Shown: piece by piece, positions 26,901 to 35,510 of the stretch
Layout: each line of letters opens with the position of its first letter
Position numbering within the stretch: the stretch's first letter is position 1
Assembly: GCA_024695545.1 (NCBI GenBank)
Contig: JAILHZ010000052.1
Span: forward strand, 1 to 64,000
Reading direction: 5' to 3'
Length of the DNA: 64,000 nt
Source of the DNA: Clostridiales bacterium
Lineage (GTDB): Bacteria; Bacillota_A; Clostridia; Saccharofermentanales; Saccharofermentanaceae
Position numbers and translations under genes: made by a program
The notes under the pieces: generated by a model
What the model saw: only the letters and a program-made list of their open reading frames with translations
Databases searched by the model: none
What the model was told of the DNA's origin: nothing

Positions 26901-28569
26901 ACTGGTTGCGACATTCTCCGGTATTTCGGAAGTTAATCCTCTCGCGCCTCACAGAAGATGCCCGAAGTGCAAATACTCGGCATTCGATCTTACCGGTACT
27001 TACGGTTCCGGATATGATCTTCCGCAGGAACCGTGCCCGAAGTGCGGTACGATGATGATCTCTGACGGACAGGATATTCCTTTCGAGACCTTCCTCGGAT
27101 TTAACGGAGACAAGCAGCCGGATATCGACCTGAACTTCTCTGGTGAATATCAGCCGAGAGCTCATAAATATGTTGAAGAGCTTTTCGGTAAGCATCATAC
27201 CTTCCGTGCAGGCACGATCGGATGCTTTGCGGATAAGAACGCGATTGCTCTTGTAAAGAACATCTGTGATGCCAAGGGTGAGAATGTCACTGCTGCCGAG
27301 CTGAACCGCCGTGCCTCCGGCCTGATCGGAGTTAAGAGAACGACCGGACAGCATCCGGGCGGTATCGTTGTTCTTCCGAAGGAGATGGATATCTATGAGT
27401 TCACTCCGGTACAGCACCCGGCGAATAAACTGGACTGTGGTATTATCACCACACACTATGACTTCAATGCCCTGCATGATACGATCTTAAAGCTCGATAT
27501 CCTCGGACACGATGACCCGACCATGATCCGTATGCTTACGGATCTTACGGGTGTGGATGTTCATGATATCCCGATCCCGGATCAGAAGGTCATGTCACTG
27601 TTTACATCGACAGAAGCTCTGGGTATTCCGGACGGAACCTCACCGGCCGGAGCTGCGACACTCGGACTTCCTGAGCTCGGTACCAAGATGGCGCGAGAGA
27701 TGATTAAGGAGACACAGCCGTCCCGATTCTACGATCTTGTCCAGCTGATGGGTCTTTCCCATGGTACGGACGTATGGAACGGTAATGCGCAGGATCTCAT
27801 CCGTAACGGTACATGTACACTCGATACGGTTATCGGATGCCGTGACTCGATCATGACACGACTGATCTACTGGGGACTTCCGAATAAGGAAGCTTTCGAT
27901 ATCATGGAGGCCGTACGTAAGGGTAAGGTCGCAAAGGGCAAGGAAGCCAGATGGCCTGACTTTAAACAGCATATGCAGGAGCACGGGGTACCGGACTGGT
28001 ATATCGAGTCCTGTAATAAGATCAAATACATGTTCCCGAAAGCGCACGCTGCCGCATATGCGATCTCTGCGCTCCGTATCGCGTGGTTTAAGGTCAACTA
28101 TCCGGAGGAGTATTACTGCGCATTCTTTACGATCCGCGCCGATGAATTTGACGGAGACCTGCTCTGTAAAGGTATCGAGTATGTCACGGCCAAGAGACTG
28201 GAACTGGATAATGGTCTACAGAGACGTAAGCCGAATGAAAAAGCACTGTACTACCTCTGTGAGCTTGTAGAGGAGATGTATCTGCGCGGTATTTCCTTCG
28301 TGCCGTATGATCTGACGAAGTCGGATGCCGTAAAGTTCATCAAGGTGGAGAAAGGCAAGATCCTGCCGCCATTTAACGTCATTCCTTCGATCAGCACATC
28401 GATGGCGGAAGGTATCGTTCAGGCAAGAAATGAACGTCCTTTCTCGACCCAGGAAGACCTGCAGGAACGTGCCCATCTCGGTCCTTCGGCAATGAAAAAA
28501 CTCGAAGAGGAAGGGCTCATCCAGCAGTTCCCGAGATCCCGTCAGCTGGATCTGTTCGACTTTATGTAA
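23935..28569 (+). CDS. polC: DNA polymerase III alpha subunit, PolC type
   Basis: Main Gram-positive replicative polymerase, 1544 residues. An N-terminal accessory region of about 250 residues is followed by an OB fold, then a PHP domain (IELHAHTKMSEKDAV at about 387), a nested 3'-5' exonuclease (FVALDVETTGLD at about 481, with HNIFFDMGFVREAG), the rest of PHP, the polymerase core (CPKCG zinc pairs near 1005 and 1035, PDIDLNFSGEYQ at about 1061), and a C-terminal helix-hairpin-helix region. Residues about 185-225 are a Lys/Glu-rich linker. The order ispG-polC is common in Clostridia. Confidence 0.98.
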   Translation: MTLYEFAMQASQDEDLAKIAKAIPSEVLEIRIDERFEGMELKIELTGPISSKRALKALEQYLKQVLHLSHVRIFISNIASDYGSQSLPAVLDWILWVMNTKTGFGACIDDMLPSDDYVSVILQTQLTDEVKDGISAFINDFTTTYLLKKWDIRYEYNPPDTSASSDPDYFLNRMRERAAKHAKSAVDEAVSSEGRAAERKKESEGGKTKKTEEIPADLNKGSWEYKSIVEKQHIKQEKKTEFRRGQKFEDASEKGAVIWGFNDMSARKYKIKDAISKSGSNEINQDTIIRLEGEIKVDTESQRLVGKNKNMILYKFFLSDDTYAVDCVFFPSPKDADLLNDKFAKGGYVGVCTTLGYSKFDGQINANVKGFYVAEPPKKRKDLAEEKRIELHAHTKMSEKDAVIEPKDLIKTAYRMGHPACAITDHGVVQGFNDAFAAYKECKKKGEVPGFKLIFGMEGYLVDDGNCIAYHIGEDDVSLDSFVALDVETTGLDCTKEGLLEIAAIRYEKDEAGEYKETGVFTTMVNPGVPISDKAKELTGITEDMIEGAPTPFEAVTKLAEFLKKEDILVGHNIFFDMGFVREAGFQIDIEQLDEDKHHPYRVKFYQPEIDTVSAVTFLYPDMPKHNLKDACEFLGIVNESEHRAMGDCRASAQILIRCIKDFGFTSCKQMNTHVGLMPKEEVTKRKTPSYHIIFLVKDTLGLYNLYRMVSEGHTEYFSMRPRIPKSEVRYLGAGIIVGGACERGQIFRAVHKAYVANGNNPDKTLEFLSSDSAFNRMIRLYDYFEIQPICNNEFYLREEDSGLRTKEDLININKIISIMAERVGKPCCATTDAHFLDQKDGEYRKYMLMDMGFKDAELQSDLYFRTTDEMLEEFSYLGEERAKEVVIYAPRGIAELVRDDIKPFPDGTYPPVILSAPDDLRAIVNKTMKEMYEHEGVIPEIVQERVDKELNSIIGNGYSIMYYIAYKLVGKSNSDGYVVGSRGSVGSSLVATFSGISEVNPLAPHRRCPKCKYSAFDLTGTYGSGYDLPQEPCPKCGTMMISDGQDIPFETFLGFNGDKQPDIDLNFSGEYQPRAHKYVEELFGKHHTFRAGTIGCFADKNAIALVKNICDAKGENVTAAELNRRASGLIGVKRTTGQHPGGIVVLPKEMDIYEFTPVQHPANKLDCGIITTHYDFNALHDTILKLDILGHDDPTMIRMLTDLTGVDVHDIPIPDQKVMSLFTSTEALGIPDGTSPAGAATLGLPELGTKMAREMIKETQPSRFYDLVQLMGLSHGTDVWNGNAQDLIRNGTCTLDTVIGCRDSIMTRLIYWGLPNKEAFDIMEAVRKGKVAKGKEARWPDFKQHMQEHGVPDWYIESCNKIKYMFPKAHAAAYAISALRIAWFKVNYPEEYYCAFFTIRADEFDGDLLCKGIEYVTAKRLELDNGLQRRKPNEKALYYLCELVEEMYLRGISFVPYDLTKSDAVKFIKVEKGKILPPFNVIPSISTSMAEGIVQARNERPFSTQEDLQERAHLGPSAMKKLEEEGLIQQFPRSRQLDLFDFM

Positions 28570-28611
28570 GTCTGGTAATAACGATGAGATGATCTTTCGA
28601 AAGGAGAAGCC

Positions 28612-30855
28612 ATGATCGCTCAAGTAGTCCTGCGCGACTGCGTATGGCAGACTAACAAGATATACGATTATCTTGTCCCGGAACAGCTTCAGGAGAAGAT
28701 CCGGGAAGGTCAGTATGTGCGAGTGCTTTTCGGAAAGGGAAACCGCGCGGAAGTGGCGCTTGTCCTGAATCTGAAGGAGACATCTGATTCTAAATACCAG
28801 CTTAAGACGATCGACTCTCTTGTGGAGGAAGAACCTGTTCTGAATCAAGAACAGCTGGAAATTCTGAAGTTCGTTGTAAAAAGATATGCCTGCACATATG
28901 GCTCGGCGATGCATCAGATGGTGCCGGCGCTGGTCACGAAAAGGACCGGACGATCCCAGCTGGTGGTATCCCTTGTTTCGGAAGAACTGGCAAGGGAAGC
29001 TCTGGAGAGTGAAGCCGTCGGTTCGATCCAGCAGATCCGTGCACTGGAGTGGCTTCTGGATGTCGAGGAGATGACGCTTGCGGATCTGATGCAGGAACTG
29101 TCGATCAGCCGTTCTCCGATCGATACGCTCGCAAAGAACGGACTGGTGAAGATCCGTTCCGTGAAGTTTACGGCGGAGGAACTGCAGAATAAGGAAAAGA
29201 CCGAAGAAGAGCTCCCGGAAGCCATCCGGTCAGAAATTACGCTTAATGATGAACAGCAGGCTGCGGTCGATGAAGTGGTCAATACGGAAGGAAAGAAGGA
29301 GTTCCTGCTTTTCGGGGTGACCGGAAGCGGTAAGACCGAGGTGTATCTCCGTATTACCGAGCAGATCCTGAAGGAGGGCGGTAGTGTCCTTTATCTTGTA
29401 CCCGAGATATCTCTGACACCTCAGACCGTGGCTCGTATCCGTGCCCATTTCCCGACAGGGATTGCGGTCCTTCACAGCCGCATGACGGCAAAGGAACGCT
29501 ATGATTCCTGGAAGATGATCCAAAGAGGTGAAGTGAATATCGTGGTCGGAGCCCGTTCCGCGGTGTTTGCGCCTATTCATAACCTGAAGCTGATCATTCT
29601 CGATGAGGAGCACGATTCTTCCTATAAGGCCGATACGATGCTTCGTTATTCGGCAAGAGATGTTGCCCGGTTCCGTGCCAATAAAGCGGGGATCAAGCTG
29701 CTTCTCGGATCAGCGACTCCGTCCGTCGAGACATTCTATGCGGCCAAACTCGGATATATCCGGCTTCTGACTCTGAAGAACCGGGCCGTAAGCGGAGCTG
29801 TTCTTCCGAAGGTCGATATCGTGGATATGCAGGAGGAGCATGCGGCGACGAATACGTCGATGTTCAGCCGGAAACTCTATAAAGCTATGAAAGATGCGCT
29901 TTCCCGTGGTGAGCAGGTCATGCTGCTTCTGAACCGGAGAGGATTCTCGCAGAACGTTTACTGTACCTCCTGCCGGTCTATGATCCGATGCCCGGACTGC
30001 GATGTTCCGATGACGCTTCATACGAAGACGATGGGAAGACATAAGCTCCTGATCTGTCACTACTGCGGTAAGGTGATTCCGAAGCCGGATACCTGTCCGT
30101 ACTGTTCAAGTGAATATCTGGCGGTCAGAGGCGACGGCGTGCAGAAACTCGAAGACTGGTCTTCGGAGGATTTTCCGAATGCCAGAGTTATCCGTATGGA
30201 TCAGGATACTACTTCCTATCGGGGCGCGCATGAGAAGATACTGACGGCGTTCCGTAATCATGAAGCGGATATCCTTGTCGGGACGCAGATGATTGCTAAG
30301 GGGCATGATTTTCCGAAGGTCTCTGTAGTCGGTATCCTCGGGGCGGACAGTGTACTGTGGCAGAGCGACTACCGTGCGAGGGAAAGAGCTTTTCAATTAC
30401 TGGCACAGATCAGCGGACGTGCGGGACGAGGTGAAGTCCCCGGGCACGTATTTATCCAGACACTGAGTCCGGATTCCGAGATCTATTCGTTTGCGGCGAC
30501 ACAGGATTATGAACGATTCTTCGAAAGCGAGATCAAGTACAGAGAACAGCTTTCCTATCCGCCATTTAAAGCTATCGGCGGGATCATGATCACGCATGAA
30601 AATGAACAGGCTTGCGCCATGCAGGCCAATATGGTCGCGGGAACGTTCCGTGAGATGGCGGCCAACCTCGGAGATGACATGATGATCTTAGGTCCGTGTC
30701 CTGCGGGAATACCGAGACTTATGAACAGATACCGCTATCAGATCGTGGTCAGAGCGAAGAATAAGGGATTGCTTTCTGACGGCTTTGCCAAACTTCAGCA
30801 GGCTTATGCGGGATATGGGTATTCTATCTCTACGGATATCGACGCGATGTGGTAA
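28612..30855 (+). CDS. priA: Primosomal protein N' (replication restart helicase)
   Basis: 3'-5' helicase that restarts stalled forks. The 747-residue protein has an N-terminal DNA-binding domain, Walker A GVTGSGKTEVYLR, Walker B LIILDEEHDSSYK, and a zinc region with CTSCRSMIRCPDCD and CHYCGKVIPKPDTCPYC, then ISGRAGRGEVPG of helicase motif VI. ATG 28612 follows AAGGAGAAGCC. The priA-def-fmt-rsmB order downstream is the common Firmicutes arrangement. Confidence 0.97.
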   Translation: MIAQVVLRDCVWQTNKIYDYLVPEQLQEKIREGQYVRVLFGKGNRAEVALVLNLKETSDSKYQLKTIDSLVEEEPVLNQEQLEILKFVVKRYACTYGSAMHQMVPALVTKRTGRSQLVVSLVSEELAREALESEAVGSIQQIRALEWLLDVEEMTLADLMQELSISRSPIDTLAKNGLVKIRSVKFTAEELQNKEKTEEELPEAIRSEITLNDEQQAAVDEVVNTEGKKEFLLFGVTGSGKTEVYLRITEQILKEGGSVLYLVPEISLTPQTVARIRAHFPTGIAVLHSRMTAKERYDSWKMIQRGEVNIVVGARSAVFAPIHNLKLIILDEEHDSSYKADTMLRYSARDVARFRANKAGIKLLLGSATPSVETFYAAKLGYIRLLTLKNRAVSGAVLPKVDIVDMQEEHAATNTSMFSRKLYKAMKDALSRGEQVMLLLNRRGFSQNVYCTSCRSMIRCPDCDVPMTLHTKTMGRHKLLICHYCGKVIPKPDTCPYCSSEYLAVRGDGVQKLEDWSSEDFPNARVIRMDQDTTSYRGAHEKILTAFRNHEADILVGTQMIAKGHDFPKVSVVGILGADSVLWQSDYRARERAFQLLAQISGRAGRGEVPGHVFIQTLSPDSEIYSFAATQDYERFFESEIKYREQLSYPPFKAIGGIMITHENEQACAMQANMVAGTFREMAANLGDDMMILGPCPAGIPRLMNRYRYQIVVRAKNKGLLSDGFAKLQQAYAGYGYSISTDIDAMW

Positions 30856-30889
30856 AATGTATAATCATACTTCATGAGGAGAAAGAATC

Positions 30890-31378
30890 ATGGCACTTCG
30901 TGAGATCGTAGTGGAGGGTGATCCGATCCTTCGGAAAAAGTCCCGCCCCGTTGAGAAATTTGATGAGAGACTCCATACACTTCTGGATGATATGGCCGAG
31001 ACGATGTATTTCGAGAACCGCGGTATCGGTATTGCAGCGGTACAGGTCGGAATCCTTCGCCGTATCTTTGTAGTTGATGTCGGAGAAGAATCCGGCAAAC
31101 TCGAGTTTATCAATCCGGAGATCTATGAGAGAGAAGGATCGACTCTTTTCTGTGAAGGATGTCTGTCCTGCCCGGGCAAGAGCGGCTATGTCGAGCGTCC
31201 GGAGCGTATACGTGTGCGTGCACAGGATAGAAACGGTGAATGGTTTGATATGGAGGCAACAGGCCTTCTGGCGATCTGCATCTGCCATGAATACGATCAC
31301 CTGGATGGTATCCTCTTTGTGGACAAGGTCGTCGAAGTAGACGAGGAAGATCTCGAGGACGGAGAAGAAGAAGAGTAA
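30890..31378 (+). CDS. def: Peptide deformylase
   Basis: Removes the N-formyl group from new proteins. The three family motifs are visible: GIGIAAVQVG, EGCLSCPG with the metal-binding Cys, and HEYDHLDG with the two metal His and the catalytic Glu. The 162-residue protein ends in an acidic Glu-rich tail. TAA of this gene is one base before the fmt start. A TATAAT at 30860-30865 without a good -35 box might provide an internal promoter. Confidence 0.97.
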   Translation: MALREIVVEGDPILRKKSRPVEKFDERLHTLLDDMAETMYFENRGIGIAAVQVGILRRIFVVDVGEESGKLEFINPEIYEREGSTLFCEGCLSCPGKSGYVERPERIRVRAQDRNGEWFDMEATGLLAICICHEYDHLDGILFVDKVVEVDEEDLEDGEEEE

Positions 31379-31379
31379 T

Positions 31380-32342
31380 ATGCGAATTGTCTTTATGGGA
31401 ACGCCGGAACTCGCGGCGACAGTGCTTTCACGTCTGTGTGACGAGAAATATGATGTGGTGCTCGTAGTTACCCAGCCGGATAAGCCGGTCGGACGTAAGA
31501 TGATCCTGACGGCTCCTCCAGCGAAAGCGGAAGCTGAGAAGAGAGGTATCGAGGTCTATCAGCCAAACTCTCTTCGAACTCCTGAAGCGCTGGAGAAGAT
31601 CAGATCGGTCGAACCGGATCTGATCATTACGGCTGCCTACGGAAAGATCCTTCCGAAGGAAATGCTCGAGCTTCCGAAGTATGAGTGTGTGAATGTACAT
31701 GGCTCACTGCTGCCGAAGTACCGCGGAGCGGCGCCGGTGCAGTGGTCGATTCTGAATGAAGATGAGAAGACCGGTGTGACGATCATGAAGATGGATGTCG
31801 GTATGGATACCGGTGATATCCTGACTCAGGAAGCAATCACCATCGGTCCGAGAGTGCATACCCCTGAATTGATGGCGCAGCTGGCTGATCTCGGTGCGGA
31901 TCTTCTGATCCGGACGCTTCCAGGATATATTGACGGAACGATCAAGCCGGTTCCCCAGAATGAAGATGAAGCGACAATGTCGCCGCCGATCTCGAAGGAT
32001 CAGGGTAAGATTAACTGGAACCGCCCGTGCTCTGCAATCTGTGCACAGGTAAGAGCTCTGTCTTCCTGGCCGGGAGCATCCACGATATGGAAGGGCGGAA
32101 AACTGAAGATCTACGATGCGATGCCGGCAGAGGATGATTCTCTTCTGACGAATTATCGTACGATGAACGGAGACCCGGTACCGGGTACCGTTATCTATGG
32201 CAGGAAGGGAACACTGGCAGTTATGTGCCAGGATGCACCGCTTCTTCTTCTGGAACTGCAGCCTGCTTCTGGCAAGCGCATGAAGGCAGTTGACTGCGCG
32301 CATAACTTTGAAGTCGGCGGAAAGATGGAGGACGAAGAATAA
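31380..32342 (+). CDS. fmt: Methionyl-tRNA formyltransferase
   Basis: Formylates initiator Met-tRNA, the partner activity to def. The 320-residue protein starts RIVFMGTPELAA and has NVHGSLLPKYRGAAPVQW, the formyl-transfer site with conserved Asn, His and Asp (in MDVGMDTGDIL). Its ribosome binding site lies in the def tail and its stop shares a base with the start of rsmB. Confidence 0.97.
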   Translation: MRIVFMGTPELAATVLSRLCDEKYDVVLVVTQPDKPVGRKMILTAPPAKAEAEKRGIEVYQPNSLRTPEALEKIRSVEPDLIITAAYGKILPKEMLELPKYECVNVHGSLLPKYRGAAPVQWSILNEDEKTGVTIMKMDVGMDTGDILTQEAITIGPRVHTPELMAQLADLGADLLIRTLPGYIDGTIKPVPQNEDEATMSPPISKDQGKINWNRPCSAICAQVRALSSWPGASTIWKGGKLKIYDAMPAEDDSLLTNYRTMNGDPVPGTVIYGRKGTLAVMCQDAPLLLLELQPASGKRMKAVDCAHNFEVGGKMEDEE

Positions 32343-33718
32343 TGTCTCCACATCCGGACGATGCCAGAACCACGGCTTACCGCTGCCTGCTGGAAGTCTT
32401 GGAAAACCAAGGCTATTCCAATCTTGTGCTGAAACAGGAACTGGCCGGACCGGATCTGTCTGAACAGGACCGATCTTTTGTTACGGCGATGGTCTACGGC
32501 ACGATCACCAGAATGTACACGATCGATGCTATGCTCGCTCCGTATCTCCGGAAAGAATTAAGTAAACTCGATGCATCTGTCAGAACGTGCCTCCGAATTG
32601 GTGCGTGGCAGGTGCTTTTCGCATATGGGGTCAAGGAATATGCGGCAGTGTCTGCGACAGTAGACCTTGCCAGGGAGGTATGTCCTTCCGGCGCGGAGAC
32701 CATGGTCAATGCAGTTCTCCGTAAGCTTTCGAAGGAAGGAAAAGATGCGCTTCTGAAGATCCCTTCTAAGAAAGCGGATATCCGTTTCTCGCTTAAGAGT
32801 GAGATTTCCGGCTGCTTTATCAAGTGGTACGGCAGGGAGAAGGCGGAGAAGGTCATGGAGGCATATCTTTCAATCCCGAATATCGATCTCCGGCCGAACT
32901 TTTTCCGCATAAGTGACGAGGAGGAACTGATCACGGCGCTTGCCGGAGAAGGACTTCAGGTATCGCGTGATCCTCTTTATGCAAAAGCACTTGTCCTGGA
33001 AGGAAACCGCATGGATATTTCCGGATCGGACAGCTACCGGAGAGGCCTGTTTTCTGTACAGAGCCTGTCGGCAATGCTGGTCGGTGTGATTTCGGATCCT
33101 TCCGAAGGATGGAATATTCTGGATACATGCAGTGCTCCCGGCGGTAAGACCTGTCATCTGGCGGAGCTTATGAAGGATACGGGACATATCGACGCACTCG
33201 ATGCCAGTGATGTCAGACTGAAGATGGTGGATGAGACTTCGGAAAGACTCGGCCTTTCATGCATTTCGACACTTCACTACGACGTGACTTTCCTGAAAGA
33301 CGAGAAGGAAAAGCTCCTTCCGGCATATGATCTGGTTCTCTGTGATGTTCCCTGCAGCGGTCTGGGACTTCTACACAGGAAGCCGGATATCCGTCTGAGT
33401 ATGACCTATGAGAAGATGCAGTCCCTCGTCGCGGTGCAGAAGGAGATCCTTGAGAACAGCTGCCTGCGTGTAGCTGAGGGCGGTTATCTGGTGTACAGTA
33501 CATGTACGGTAAACCCGAACGAGAACGAGATTCAGGTGGAATCATTCCTTTCCGGACATCCTGAGTTTGAAACGGTTGCTTTCGATCATCTTCTTCCGGA
33601 AGAGCTTAAGAGGAATGAAAGACTTCTGGCATCCGCGAAGAAAGGCATGATGACGATCCTGCCGGATGAAGAAGGCATGGACGGATTCTTTATTGCAAAG
33701 TTAAGGAGGAAACTCTGA
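32342..33718 (+). CDS. rsmB: 16S rRNA (cytosine-967-C5)-methyltransferase
   Basis: The 458-residue protein has an N-terminal NusB-like RNA-binding domain and a C-terminal SAM domain with LDTCSAPGGKTCHLAELM. The two catalytic Cys residues are in DVPCSGLGLLHRKPD and YSTCTVNPNENE. Start and stop overlap its neighbours by one base each (TAATG, TGATG), so translation is coupled from fmt to rlmN. Confidence 0.96.
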   Translation: MSPHPDDARTTAYRCLLEVLENQGYSNLVLKQELAGPDLSEQDRSFVTAMVYGTITRMYTIDAMLAPYLRKELSKLDASVRTCLRIGAWQVLFAYGVKEYAAVSATVDLAREVCPSGAETMVNAVLRKLSKEGKDALLKIPSKKADIRFSLKSEISGCFIKWYGREKAEKVMEAYLSIPNIDLRPNFFRISDEEELITALAGEGLQVSRDPLYAKALVLEGNRMDISGSDSYRRGLFSVQSLSAMLVGVISDPSEGWNILDTCSAPGGKTCHLAELMKDTGHIDALDASDVRLKMVDETSERLGLSCISTLHYDVTFLKDEKEKLLPAYDLVLCDVPCSGLGLLHRKPDIRLSMTYEKMQSLVAVQKEILENSCLRVAEGGYLVYSTCTVNPNENEIQVESFLSGHPEFETVAFDHLLPEELKRNERLLASAKKGMMTILPDEEGMDGFFIAKLRRKL

Positions 33719-34758
33719 TGGGTAAAAAATTTGTACTCGATCTTAATCTTCCCGACTGGGAAGCATATGTAAAGGAAAAGGGATTCCCGAAATTCCGTGC
33801 CGCTCAGATCTACTCATGGTACAGCAAGGGCGTACTGGATATGGATAAGATGAGTAATGTTCCCGGAAACATCAAGAGTGCGCTCCGGGAGGACTTCGTC
33901 TGCGACAGTATGAGTATCGAAAAGCACCTGGTCTCCGAGATCGACGGTACACAGAAGTTCGTATTCCGCCTCTATGACGGTCACTGCGTGGAGACCGTAC
34001 TGATGCGTTATAAGACAGGCCTTTCGATTTGTATCTCCTCACAGGCAGGCTGTAAGATGGGATGCCGTTTCTGCGCCTCTGCACATGCAGGATTCGGAAG
34101 GTCGCTCACAAGAGGTGAGATGCTGGGTCAGGTGCTGCTTGCCGGTGCTTTTGCAGGAGAAAGGATCCATAGTGTCGTTGTCATGGGTATCGGAGAGCCC
34201 TTCGACAACTATGAGGAACTGATTGGTTTCCTGCACCTCGCAAATGACGAGAAAGGGCTGAATCTCGGCGCTAGACACATCACGGTGTCAACTTGCGGAC
34301 TTGTACCGCAAATGATACAATTTTCTTTGATTGATATGCAGGTAAATCTGTCGGTATCTTTACATGCGCCGAACGATGAGCTTCGTAAGAGTATCATGCC
34401 GATCGCGAACAAGTACAGCATTTCCGAGCTGCTTGACGCGTGCAGGACATATGAGAAAAATACGAACCGGAGGATCACTTTCGAGTATTCACTCTTCGAC
34501 GGCGTGAACGATACACCTGAGTGTGCCAGAGAGCTCTGCCGCGTGCTGAAAGGAATCCACTGTCATATCAATCTGATCGCTGCCAACGAATTTGACGGCA
34601 GTCCATTTAAGAGAAGTAAGCCCGGTTCGGTCAGAGCGTTCCAGGATCTTCTCGAAAAGAACGGAATGACCGTGACCCTGAGACGTGAGATGGGTACGGA
34701 TATCATGGCAGCCTGCGGACAGTTGCGCAGGGGCCTGCAGGAGAAGAAACTGACATGA
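33718..34758 (+). CDS. rlmN: 23S rRNA A2503 / tRNA A37 methyltransferase (radical SAM)
   Basis: Radical SAM C2-adenine methylase of 346 residues. The cluster motif CKMGCRFCAS (CxxxCxxC) follows SICISSQAG; VVMGIGEPFDNYE and SLHAPND are typical, and the late DIMAACGQLR contains the methyl-carrying Cys. AAGGAGGAAACTC precedes the ATG. It overlaps the PP2C gene by 4 bases. Confidence 0.97.
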   Translation: MGKKFVLDLNLPDWEAYVKEKGFPKFRAAQIYSWYSKGVLDMDKMSNVPGNIKSALREDFVCDSMSIEKHLVSEIDGTQKFVFRLYDGHCVETVLMRYKTGLSICISSQAGCKMGCRFCASAHAGFGRSLTRGEMLGQVLLAGAFAGERIHSVVVMGIGEPFDNYEELIGFLHLANDEKGLNLGARHITVSTCGLVPQMIQFSLIDMQVNLSVSLHAPNDELRKSIMPIANKYSISELLDACRTYEKNTNRRITFEYSLFDGVNDTPECARELCRVLKGIHCHINLIAANEFDGSPFKRSKPGSVRAFQDLLEKNGMTVTLRREMGTDIMAACGQLRRGLQEKKLT

Positions 34759-35510
34759 AAGTAGTGAGTGTATCTGACAAAGGTCTGGTACGCACCAACA
34801 ATGAGGATTGTCTTTCTGTGTTTTCCGTCGGTAAGGACGAGTGCTTCGTCATCGCGGACGGTATGGGTGGTCATGCGGCAGGAGAGCTTGCCAGCAAGAC
34901 CGCGGTCGAGTATGTTATCCAGTCTCTGAATGACTATCTTTTTGAGGCGGATGATGCCCAGAAACTGCAGAAACTCCTGGCTTTCACTCTCGAAAAAGCA
35001 AATGTTAAGGTATATCTGGCGTCTCTCAGCAGTTTCCGATACCGCGGGATGGGCACGACGCTTACAGTTGCCGTTCTTAGAGGCAAAACGCTTTATATTT
35101 CCCATATCGGCGACTGCAGGGCTTACCTTCTGCACGGACAGAAGATGCGGACGCTTACGACCGACCATACGCTGGTCCAGAGAATGGTTGATAAGGGTAT
35201 GATCACGAAGGAGGAAGCGCGGAATCACCCGAAAAGACACGTGCTTCTCCGTTCCCTCGGTGTTAATGAATATGTTAAGCCGGATACCTTTTCGGTTGAA
35301 ATTAGCAACGGAGATGTTATACTTTTATGTTCAGATGGTCTATACAGTTGTGTAGAAGATAAGACAATACGTGCAGTGCTGCGAAAACATAAGGATCTGA
35401 ATTATTGTTTGCAGCTGCTGAAGGATCTGGCTGAGGCGGCCGGAGCTCCTGATAATATATCGATGATCGTGGCGGAATATGAGTCACGCAAAGGCAAGGA
35501 GAAAACATGA
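34755..35510 (+). CDS. stp: PP2C-type Ser/Thr protein phosphatase
   Basis: Cytoplasmic metal-dependent phosphatase, 251 residues, that reverses PASTA-kinase phosphorylation. Motifs: DKGLVRTNNEDC, ADGMGGHAAGE, HIGDCRAYLL and CSDGLYSCVED carry the metal-binding Asp residues. The ATGA overlap with both rlmN and the kinase gene indicates tight co-expression of the phosphatase-kinase pair. Confidence 0.96.
   Translation: MKVVSVSDKGLVRTNNEDCLSVFSVGKDECFVIADGMGGHAAGELASKTAVEYVIQSLNDYLFEADDAQKLQKLLAFTLEKANVKVYLASLSSFRYRGMGTTLTVAVLRGKTLYISHIGDCRAYLLHGQKMRTLTTDHTLVQRMVDKGMITKEEARNHPKRHVLLRSLGVNEYVKPDTFSVEISNGDVILLCSDGLYSCVEDKTIRAVLRKHKDLNYCLQLLKDLAEAAGAPDNISMIVAEYESRKGKEKT

Noticed and set aside
23935..28569. 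Several antisense frames within polC
   Set aside because: All are fully inside the polC frame, which shows all the expected domains.
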